This document shows, piece by piece, positions 1-4,842 of a stretch of 7,836 nt of DNA. The stretch is taken from contig JAHWKH010000092.1 of the NCBI GenBank assembly GCA_019347995.1, forward strand, positions 1 through 7,836, in the 5' to 3' direction. This DNA comes from Gemmatimonadota bacterium (GTDB lineage Bacteria; Gemmatimonadota; Gemmatimonadetes; Longimicrobiales; UBA6960). Positions within the stretch are counted from its first letter, which is position 1. Every line of letters starts with the position of its first letter. Under the pieces are notes generated by a model. It was not told the origin of the DNA. It did not search any database and saw only the letters and a program-made list of their open reading frames with translations. A program made the position numbers and the translations under genes.

Positions 1-1
1 C

Positions 2-130
2 AAGCTCGGCTCCTCGATCGTCGCCCACGACGACGGTTCCCCGCGCACCGAGGTGCTCGCCGCGGTCTGCGCCGAGCTGGCCGCCCGTCACGCGGCGGGC
101 GACGAGATCGTCGTGGTCACCAGCGGCACT
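2..130 (+). pseudogene. proB: Truncated amino-acid kinase, probably glutamate 5-kinase N-terminal fragment
   Basis: The frame is open at the left window edge and reads KLGSSIVAHDD, then a helix-like stretch, then DEIVVVTSG. A K-x-G-S-S motif about 40 residues ahead of a hydrophobic strand ending in S/T-S-G is the N-terminal signature of glutamate 5-kinase, the first enzyme of proline synthesis (ATP + glutamate to glutamyl-5-phosphate). Family members continue S-G-A-I; here the reading becomes TSGTGSLSSYAPGG, and all resemblance is lost from about base 128. The frame then drifts through Arg/Gly/Pro-rich sequence to a stop at 350-352, inside the 3' end of the convergent murA, so the true domain is cut to roughly a sixth of its normal length. 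Possible causes are a deletion remnant, a rearrangement, or an assembly join. Another amino-acid kinase is possible, but KxGSS favours ProB. Confidence 0.55.
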
Positions 131-240
131 GGATCGCTCTCATCCTACGCTCCGGGCGGACGCCGTGTTTCCTCCGAACGCCCGAACGAACGCCCGATCG
201 GTGGTTCGGCTCCGCCCCGGACGCGGCACCGGGGGGGGGC

Positions 241-252
241 GGCCCGCGGGCC
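241..252 (-). terminator. GC palindrome just downstream of murA
   Basis: GGCCCGCGGGCC is a perfect 12-bp palindrome starting 5 nt past the murA stop codon. On the murA strand it is followed by one G and then a run of nine C (the G9 run at 231-239 on the plus strand) rather than T. It could fold into a short hairpin, but without a T-tract it is not a classical intrinsic terminator. It may act as an mRNA 3'-end barrier or with Rho. Confidence 0.3.
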
Positions 253-257
253 GGCCG

Positions 258-1541
258 TCACGAGCCCTGCCGCTCGATGCCGGCGCCCAGGCCGCTCAGG
301 CGCTCGTCGATGCGCTCGTATCCGCGCTCGATCTGGCGGATGTTCTGGATGACGCTCTGTCCCCGCGCCCCCAGCGCCGCGATGAGCAGCGCCATGCCCG
401 CCCGGATGTCCGGACTCTCCAGCGTCTCGCCCCGCAGCGGCGCCGGTCCCACCACCACCGCGCGGTGCGGGTCGCAGAGGATGATGCGGGCGCCCATCCC
501 CACCAGCTTGTCCGTGAAGAACATGCGTGACTCGAACATCTTCTCGTGGACCAGGATCGTGCCGCGGCACTGGGTCGCGGCCACCAGGGCGATCGACGTG
601 AGGTCGGCGGGGAAGGCGGGCCACGGCCCGTCGTCGATCTTCGACACGGCGCCGAACGCGTCCTGGCGGATCACGTGATCGCCCTCTCCGTGCACCACCA
701 GGTTCTTGCCGTCGACCGTGCACTCCACCCCCAGCCTGCGGAAGCCGATGAGGGTCGAGTCCATGTGCTCGAGAGGCGCGTCCTCGATGGTGATGATGCT
801 GTTGGTGACCGCCGCGAGCCCGATGAAGGAGCCGGTCTCGATGTGGTCGGCGCCGACGGTGAAGCGCGCCCCGTGCAGCTCCTTCACGCCCTGGATCGTC
901 AGGCGGTTCGTGCCGATCCCCTCGATATGGGCGCCCATGGCGTTCAGGAGGTGGCACAGATCCTGGACGTGGGGCTCCGACGCCGCGTTGCGCAGCTGCG
1001 TCGTGCCCTCGGCGAGGACCGCCGCCTGCACGGCGTTCTCGGTTCCGGTCACCGACGGCTCGTCCAGGAAGACGTCCGCCCCCTTGAGGCGGCCGGAAGA
1101 CTCGACCCGATAGCCCTTCTCCAGGGTCACGCGGGCACCCAGCGCCTCGAAGGCGAGAAAATGGGTGTCCATGCGCCGGCGGCCGATGACGTCGCCGCCC
1201 GGCGGTGGCAGCTCCACCTTTCCGAACCGGGCCAGGAGCGGGCCGGCCAGCAGCAGGGAGGCGCGGATCTTCACCGCCATCTCCCGGTCAACCCGGCCCA
1301 CCGTGACGCCGGAGGCGTCGACCCGGACCTCGTTGGGTCCCTCCCATGCGACGTCGGCGCCCAGCGACTCCAGGATCTCGAGAAGCGTCTCGACGTCACG
1401 GATGCGCGGGACGTTCTCCAGGAACACGGGCTCGGCGGCGAGCATGCAGGCGGTCAGGCACGGCAGCGCGGCGTTCTTGTTGCCCGCGGGCCTGATCGAG
1501 CCGCTCAGCGTCCTTCCGCCGTCGACGATGAAGCTGGCCAT
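258..1541 (-). CDS. murA: UDP-N-acetylglucosamine 1-carboxyvinyltransferase (MurA), Asp active-site type
   Basis: This enzyme transfers enolpyruvate from PEP to UDP-GlcNAc, the first committed step of peptidoglycan synthesis in the cytosol. The product is 427 aa, close to the usual ~420. Landmarks are GNKNAALP with the PEP-binding Lys22, RASLLLAGPLLARFG at 93-107, GGDVIGRRRMD at 115-125, RLKGADV at 151-157, ETGSFI at 235-240, PAFPAD with the base Asp313, DIRAG with Arg380, and ERGYERID near 405-412 with the conserved Arg. The catalytic-loop Cys (Cys115 in E. coli) is replaced by Asp117 (codon at 1191-1193), the natural variant known from Mycobacterium and Chlamydia that resists fosfomycin. 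The ATG at 1539-1541 was chosen because MASFIVDGG aligns with the family N-terminus and GGAGGAG lies directly before it, although the spacer is very short. The frame stays open further upstream, but those 73 codons are not MurA-like. It diverges from the EIIA operon. Confidence 0.97.
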   Translation of the reverse strand: MASFIVDGGRTLSGSIRPAGNKNAALPCLTACMLAAEPVFLENVPRIRDVETLLEILESLGADVAWEGPNEVRVDASGVTVGRVDREMAVKIRASLLLAGPLLARFGKVELPPPGGDVIGRRRMDTHFLAFEALGARVTLEKGYRVESSGRLKGADVFLDEPSVTGTENAVQAAVLAEGTTQLRNAASEPHVQDLCHLLNAMGAHIEGIGTNRLTIQGVKELHGARFTVGADHIETGSFIGLAAVTNSIITIEDAPLEHMDSTLIGFRRLGVECTVDGKNLVVHGEGDHVIRQDAFGAVSKIDDGPWPAFPADLTSIALVAATQCRGTILVHEKMFESRMFFTDKLVGMGARIILCDPHRAVVVGPAPLRGETLESPDIRAGMALLIAALGARGQSVIQNIRQIERGYERIDERLSGLGAGIERQGS

Positions 1542-1616
1542 CTCCTCCGTGAATTCAGGCCGCAAGGACGCGCGCCGGGGGCGGTCGCCGCGGGTACGGG
1601 GCGTTCCGGGGACGCG

Positions 1617-1646
1617 AACATATTCGGCCACATCGTGGTGCAGCAA
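1617..1646 (-). promoter_or_regulatory. Candidate sigma-70-type promoter for murA
   Basis: On the minus strand TTGCTG (1646-1641) is followed after 18 nt by TATGTT (1622-1617). These match the consensus at 3 of 6 and 4 of 6 positions, including the key T/A/T bases of the -10. This local AT-rich patch stands out in GC-rich surroundings. It would start transcription near 1610 and give a leader of about 70 nt. This is a prediction by eye only. Confidence 0.42.
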
Positions 1647-1768
1647 CCTGCCACCTCCCGGCCGTGCCGGGGTGTGAGGAGCGCGTGTCGAAGGGACTGC
1701 CCAGAACCCTGTCCCGGCGGTCTCCTGTGCCTCCACACGTGCAGGTTGCGTGCCGGTCACGGGCTCGC

Positions 1769-1797
1769 TTGACCCCCTCCGACGGCTCGTCTACGTT
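1769..1797 (+). promoter_or_regulatory. Candidate sigma-70-type promoter for the EIIA/PII-like/antiporter operon
   Basis: TTGACC (1769-1774) is separated by exactly 17 nt from TACGTT (1792-1797). The -35 matches consensus at 5 of 6 positions, and the -10 keeps the two most important bases and the final T. Transcription would begin near 1804, about 47 nt before the ATG at 1851. No better promoter is visible in the gaps between the operon's genes, so one transcript for all three is the simplest reading. Confidence 0.5.
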
Positions 1798-1806
1798 CCG
1801 GCGGCC

Positions 1807-1821
1807 GTCCCCATCGGGGAC
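1807..1821 (+). promoter_or_regulatory. Perfect hairpin at the expected 5' end of the operon mRNA
   Basis: GTCCCCATCGGGGAC forms a perfect 6-bp stem with a 3-nt ATC loop. It lies a few bases downstream of the start point predicted from the TTGACC/TACGTT promoter and 29 nt before the EIIA start codon. A stem at the very 5' end often protects an mRNA from decay. It could instead be a dyad operator. It does not overlap the ribosome-binding region. Confidence 0.35.
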
Positions 1822-1850
1822 CCTCTCCCGAGACCGCCACGGACGCCCGG

Positions 1851-2315
1851 ATGCGACTCAAGGACTATCTCAAGAGCGACCTCGTCCTTCCGAGGCTCCG
1901 GGCCAGCGGTGTCGACGCCGTCGTGGCCGAGCTCTCGGCCCATCTCGAAGAGCGAGGGGCGGTGCCGTCGGCGGAGGACGTGGAGCGGGGTCTGCTCGCC
2001 CGCGAGCACGCCCACTCGACGGCCCTCGGCCACGGGATGGCCCTGCCCCACGCGACCATCTCGGGCCTCGAGGCTCCCGTCCTGCTCGTGGCCATGGCCG
2101 AGGACCCGATCCAATTCGGACCTCCTGATACGGATCCGGTGCGCGTCTTCTTCGTCCTCCTCTCGCCTCCGGGGTACGAGCGGGCGCACGTGAAGCTGCT
2201 GGCGCGGATCTGCCGGCTCGTCCGGCACCCCGATTTCGTGACCTCGCTCCAGGCGGCCGAGTCGGGCCCCGAGGCCGTGGCCATCATCGAGCGTGTCGAC
2301 GAGGAGCACGTTTGA
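1851..2315 (+). CDS. PTS EIIA domain protein, PtsN (nitrogen-PTS) type
   Basis: A 154-aa single-domain protein of the PTS EIIA type-2 (fructose/mannitol/Ntr) fold. It begins MRLKDYL, as in PtsN proteins, and carries ALGHGMALPHATI at about 58-70, where the PHA histidine (His67) matches the phosphorylated active-site His of the family (GIAIPH in E. coli PtsN). This is followed by PVRVFFVLLSP and HVKLLARICRLVRHPDF, both typical of the domain. No EIIB or EIIC is fused or adjacent, so sugar transport is unlikely. A regulatory role like EIIA-Ntr, which controls potassium transport in enterobacteria, fits better. The ATG has only a weak GGA 7 nt upstream. It is the first gene of a tight operon with a PII-like protein (10-nt gap) and a cation:proton antiporter, which are its likely targets (inference). 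No HPr or EI gene is in view. Confidence 0.9.
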   Translation: MRLKDYLKSDLVLPRLRASGVDAVVAELSAHLEERGAVPSAEDVERGLLAREHAHSTALGHGMALPHATISGLEAPVLLVAMAEDPIQFGPPDTDPVRVFFVLLSPPGYERAHVKLLARICRLVRHPDFVTSLQAAESGPEAVAIIERVDEEHV

Positions 2316-2325
2316 GGGGGCGCGC

Positions 2326-2682
2326 ATGAAGCTCCTCCTGGCGGTCATCAACGATCCCGAGAAGCTGGACGAGATCCTGTCGGGATACCTCGAGCTGGGG
2401 ATCACGGGCGCCACGATCATCAGCAGCGAGGGGATGGGGAAGCTGCTCTCCCACGACATCCCCATCTTCGCGGGGCTGCAGACGCTCATCTCGCGCTCCC
2501 GACCGCAGAACCGCACGCTCTTCAGCGTCGTGGAGGACGACCGGGTCGAGCCCGCGCTCGCGCTGCTGCAGGACGTGTGCGGCAACCTCGCGGATCCGGC
2601 CACCGGGATCGCGTTCGCCATCCCGCTGGACCGCGTGGTGGGCCTCGCGCCCGAGCTGGGCGACGAAAAGAGCCCGGTCTGA
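2326..2682 (+). CDS. PII-like (GlnB-fold) small signalling protein
   Basis: A 118-aa cytosolic protein with the length and pattern of a PII ferredoxin-like fold: strand MKLLLAVIND, helix PEKLDEILSGYLELG, strand ITGATIISSEGMG, a variable loop (about 38-62), strand TLFSVVED, helix RVEPALALLQDVCG, then TGIAFAIPLDRVVGL. Classical GlnB/GlnK proteins carry a T-loop tyrosine that is uridylylated and a TGKIGDGKIF nucleotide-binding segment. Here the loop has no tyrosine and the B-loop is reduced to TGIAFAIP, so it is a divergent PII-like protein with an unknown ligand rather than a nitrogen regulator. GAGGGG lies 5 nt before the ATG and overlaps the EIIA stop, so translation may be coupled. An earlier in-frame ATG at 2293 lies inside EIIA and lacks fold support. 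Its place between EIIA and an antiporter suggests it gates that transporter (inference). Confidence 0.83.
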   Translation: MKLLLAVINDPEKLDEILSGYLELGITGATIISSEGMGKLLSHDIPIFAGLQTLISRSRPQNRTLFSVVEDDRVEPALALLQDVCGNLADPATGIAFAIPLDRVVGLAPELGDEKSPV

Positions 2683-2701
2683 GCGGGCCCGCCCCGGGCG
2701 G
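2683..2701 (+). repeat. Intercistronic GC-rich inverted repeats
   Basis: GCGGGCCCGC (2683-2692) is a perfect 10-bp palindrome starting right after the PII-like stop. It overlaps a second possible stem, CCGCC/GGCGG (2689-2701). Both lie just ahead of the weak TTG start of the antiporter and could adjust its translation or mRNA stability. There is no T-tract, so full termination is unlikely. Confidence 0.3.
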
Positions 2702-2708
2702 CTGAATT

Positions 2709-4055
2709 TTGGACCCCCTCCTGGCGACGCTCGTACTCGTCCTCCTGGCCCTGGCGGGAGCCCGGGTCTCGTTCTCCACGGAGAGCGTACCGGCTGGACC
2801 GCGGCTGCTCTTCCGGACGGGGATCCACTACGCCCTCGCCGGCGTCGCCCTGGGGCCGCTGGGCCTGGAGTTCCTGAGCCGGGCCGCCGTGGAGCAGCTC
2901 TACCCCCTCCTGGGGCTGGGGTTGGGGTGGATCGGCTTCCTCTTCGGGATGCAGCTGGACCGGAGCACGCTGCGTCATTTTCCGCCCGCCTACTACGTGC
3001 TGGCCCTGGGACAGGCGGCGCTGGCGTTCGTCCTGATCTTCGTCGTGGCGCGGGTGGGCCTGGGGGCGCTCGGCCACGAGGGGGACGTGATCACCGTCAT
3101 GATCGCGGCCGCGGCCGCGACGGCGTGCATCACGACCCCGGCCGGGATCGCCATGGTGTCGGCCAACTTCCTCGTGCGCGGAAACGTGGGACAGCTGCTC
3201 TTCTTCATCGCCTCCGTGGACGCCCTCGTGGGCATCCTGGCGCTCCAGGTCACCTACGCCGTCTACCACCCGGCGGCGGTCGTGATCGACCTGGGCAACG
3301 TACCTGCCCTCGGCTGGATGACGGTCGCCGTCGGCCTGGGCGTGATCCTGGGCATTCTGTTCCTGTGGCTCACGCGGCCCCGCCCCGGCCGCGAGGAGCT
3401 GGTGCTGTTCCTCCTGGGCACGGCCGCGCTGTCGGGCGGCGCCGCGCTCCAGCTCCAGCTCTCGCCCCTGTTCGTCTGCACGGTCATGGGGGCGGTCGTC
3501 GCGAACCTGGCACAGGACCGGCAGCGCATCTTCCAGGCGCTGGAGAAGTGGGAGAAGCCCATCTACGTGACGTTCCTCATGCTCGCGGGGGCGCTCCTCA
3601 CGTTCGAGACCTTCTGGGTGCTTCCCCTGGCGCTGGCGTACGCCGTCCTGAGGGGAGTCGCGAAGGTCGGCGCCAGCGCGGCGCTGGTGCCGCTGGTCCG
3701 CCTGCCCTTCGCCGCCCCGCGGCGCCTGGGCCTCGGGCTCATCCCCCAGGGCGGCATCTCGCTGGTGATGGCGGTCTCGCTCATGCTCACGTACTCGGGG
3801 CTCCGGCTTCCCGACGGGACCAGCGGGGCCGAGACCCTCTTCGCCGTGATCCTCGTGGGGGTGATCCTCTCCGAGCTCACCGGCCCGTTCCTGACCCACC
3901 ACGTGCTCCGGCGCGCCGGAGAGATATCGCCGAGGGTGGAGGAAGCCCTGGCCGAAGGAGATCGGCGCGGCGCCCTGGAAGCGGCGATCCGCGACACGAC
4001 GCCCGCCCAGGCGGGGGGCGACGAAGGAGCTCCGCCGGAGTCGACGCCCTCCTGA
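2709..4055 (+). CDS. Cation:proton antiporter (CPA / Na+/H+ exchanger family)
   Basis: A 448-aa inner-membrane protein with about 12-13 hydrophobic segments covering residues 1-400, then a ~48-residue polar tail. The arrangement fits the Na+/H+ exchanger fold (PF00999): ITTPAGIA (141-148) resembles the T-x-P kink of the unwound helix, FFIASVDALVGI (165-176) puts Asp171 at the ion-binding position, and RGVAKVGAS (315-323) carries the conserved Lys of the CPA2 branch. The residue before Asp171 is Val rather than the usual Asn, Asp or Gln, which would suit electroneutral exchange if the alignment is right. KefB/KefC-type proteins carry a C-terminal TrkA-N/KTN domain that is absent here. Two small regulators are encoded just upstream instead. 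The start is TTG: in this frame TGA-ATT-TTG leaves no earlier usual start. The Shine-Dalgarno is poor, so coupling to the upstream gene is likely. Ion specificity cannot be read from the sequence. Confidence 0.9.
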   Translation: MDPLLATLVLVLLALAGARVSFSTESVPAGPRLLFRTGIHYALAGVALGPLGLEFLSRAAVEQLYPLLGLGLGWIGFLFGMQLDRSTLRHFPPAYYVLALGQAALAFVLIFVVARVGLGALGHEGDVITVMIAAAAATACITTPAGIAMVSANFLVRGNVGQLLFFIASVDALVGILALQVTYAVYHPAAVVIDLGNVPALGWMTVAVGLGVILGILFLWLTRPRPGREELVLFLLGTAALSGGAALQLQLSPLFVCTVMGAVVANLAQDRQRIFQALEKWEKPIYVTFLMLAGALLTFETFWVLPLALAYAVLRGVAKVGASAALVPLVRLPFAAPRRLGLGLIPQGGISLVMAVSLMLTYSGLRLPDGTSGAETLFAVILVGVILSELTGPFLTHHVLRRAGEISPRVEEALAEGDRRGALEAAIRDTTPAQAGGDEGAPPESTPS

Positions 4056-4079
4056 GGGCGGCCCGGGCCCGGGCCGCCC
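4056..4079 (+). terminator. 24-bp perfect GC palindrome directly after the antiporter stop
   Basis: Beginning at the base after the TGA, a perfect 24-bp palindrome (left half GGGCGGCCCGGG) can fold as a 10-bp all-GC stem with a GGCC loop. There is no T-tract after it; ATGGCTCG follows. It marks the end of the three-gene operon and may stop or protect the transcript, but classical intrinsic termination would need the missing T-run. Confidence 0.45.
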
Positions 4080-4207
4080 ATGGCTCGTCCACCGCTCCGG
4101 ACCCGCCGCGCGGCCGTGGAACGATCCGTGCGGGCGAGCGCCCGCAGAGACCCTGCCGCCGCGCGTCGCCGCCGGGGGCTCATCTGGCTCACCCACGTCC
4201 GAGCGGG

Positions 4208-4214
4208 TTAGACT
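4208..4214 (+). promoter_or_regulatory. Possible -10 element for the DUF948-like gene
   Basis: TTAGACT is the only AT-leaning hexamer region ahead of the 4222 ATG and ends 7 nt before it. TAGACT matches TATAAT at T1, A2, A4 and T6. A weak -35 such as CTGGCT at 4184-4189 (19-nt spacing) is the best partner. If used, the transcript would be nearly leaderless, in line with the absence of a Shine-Dalgarno sequence. Confidence 0.3.
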
Positions 4215-4221
4215 GCAAACC

Positions 4222-4842
4222 ATGATGCTTCCAACCCTCTCGACAGCGCTCGTCCAGGCCGCCGACACGGTGGTCATGATCGCCGCCCGCGGACCCCTGG
4301 AGACCTTCTCCGCCATCGCGGACGTGGTGCTGGCCGTGCTCATGATCCTCTTCATGGCCGGCCTGACCATGATGCTCCTCCAACTCCGGCGCATGAACAA
4401 CACGGTCCGCCAGCTCGGCGACCGCATGCAGCGGCACGTCGATCCGCTCATCGATCGCGGGAAGGTGGTGGCCGAGAACGTCGAGTACGTCTCCATGGCG
4501 GTCCGGCACGACGTGCAGAAGCTCAACGATTCGGTGCGGGCGCTGAAGGCGCGGCTGGACCTCGCCTCCACCCGCATGGAGGAGCGCATCGAGGAGTTCA
4601 ACGCTCTCATGGAGGTGGTGCAGGGCGAGGCGGAGGACATCTTCCTCGGGTCGGCGGCGGCCGTGCAGGGGGTCAAGGCCGGCGCCCGGTCGCTGAGGGA
4701 CGGACGACACCCATCGGCGACGACCCCTCCTCCACCCCCCGAGGAGATCGAGGACCCGGACGCGCCCGCCGAGGCCGGAGTCTACGTCACCGGCCGCGGA
4801 TCGGACGGGCCCGGCGCCCCGGAGGCCGGGGGTGCGGGTTGA
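4222..4842 (+). CDS. Single-span membrane protein with coiled coil, DUF948-like
   Basis: A 206-aa protein with one strong transmembrane segment near 30-54 (SAIADVVLAVLMILFMAGL and on), then a long charged helix at about 55-135 with heptad-like hydrophobics (MNNTVRQLGDRM, VAENVEYVSMAV, VQKLNDSVRALKARLD). A Pro/Glu/Gly-rich, probably disordered tail covers 160-206. This layout of an anchor plus a coiled coil resembling t-SNARE or methyl-accepting helices matches the DUF948 family of unknown function (for example Bacillus YtxG). It is probably inner-membrane with the coil in the cytosol; orientation is inferred from the Arg-rich side after the helix (LRRMNNTVR). No Shine-Dalgarno precedes the ATG-ATG start. 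Its end overlaps the next gene's GTG start by 11 nt, so the two are likely translationally coupled. Family assignment is by pattern and not certain. Confidence 0.8.
   Translation: MMLPTLSTALVQAADTVVMIAARGPLETFSAIADVVLAVLMILFMAGLTMMLLQLRRMNNTVRQLGDRMQRHVDPLIDRGKVVAENVEYVSMAVRHDVQKLNDSVRALKARLDLASTRMEERIEEFNALMEVVQGEAEDIFLGSAAAVQGVKAGARSLRDGRHPSATTPPPPPEEIEDPDAPAEAGVYVTGRGSDGPGAPEAGGAG
4821..4825 (+). promoter_or_regulatory. Ribosome binding site deciding the phospholipase C start
   Basis: GGAGG lies inside the end of the DUF948-like gene, 6 nt before the GTG at 4832-4834. It supports that GTG as the start and gives an 11-nt overlap between the two coding regions. Confidence 0.65.

Larger units (their letters stand above)
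1542..1850. other. Divergent intergenic region between murA and the EIIA operon
   Basis: About 309 bp with no credible gene. The open frames crossing it are Arg/Pro/Gly-rich and resemble no family. It holds candidate promoters facing both ways, whose -35 elements lie about 120 bp apart, and a leader hairpin, each listed separately. A 9-bp inverted repeat (GCAACCTGC at 1643-1651, GCAGGTTGC at 1741-1749) spans it. No tRNA, riboswitch or other structured RNA was recognised. Confidence 0.7.

Noticed and set aside
175..197. Tandem CGAACGCCCGA repeat (two copies, 12-nt period)
   Set aside because: There are only two short copies with no further units, which is too little to call a repeat array, CRISPR or regulatory iteron.
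231..239. Run of nine G near the murA 3' end
   Set aside because: It is a possible sequencing-error hotspot, but it lies outside any supported coding region and so breaks no gene.
1643..1749. 9-bp inverted repeat GCAACCTGC / GCAGGTTGC between the divergent genes
   Set aside because: One 9-bp match in about 300 bp of GC-rich DNA can arise by chance. It does not extend, and the arms are 89 nt apart.
1542..1760. N-terminal extension of MurA by 73 residues
   Set aside because: The frame is open back to an ATG at 1758-1760, but the extra residues are unlike MurA. The ATG at 1541 matches the family start and has GGAGGAG in front.
546..1772. A 408-codon plus-strand open frame across murA
   Set aside because: It is antisense to a complete MurA with all key residues. 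The product is low-complexity and has no homology pattern.
1791..4676. A 961-codon open frame on the minus strand
   Set aside because: It lies opposite four well-supported plus-strand genes. Its translation is a low-complexity Arg/Gly/Asp/His/Pro mix with no family motif, as expected from the complement of high-GC coding sequence.
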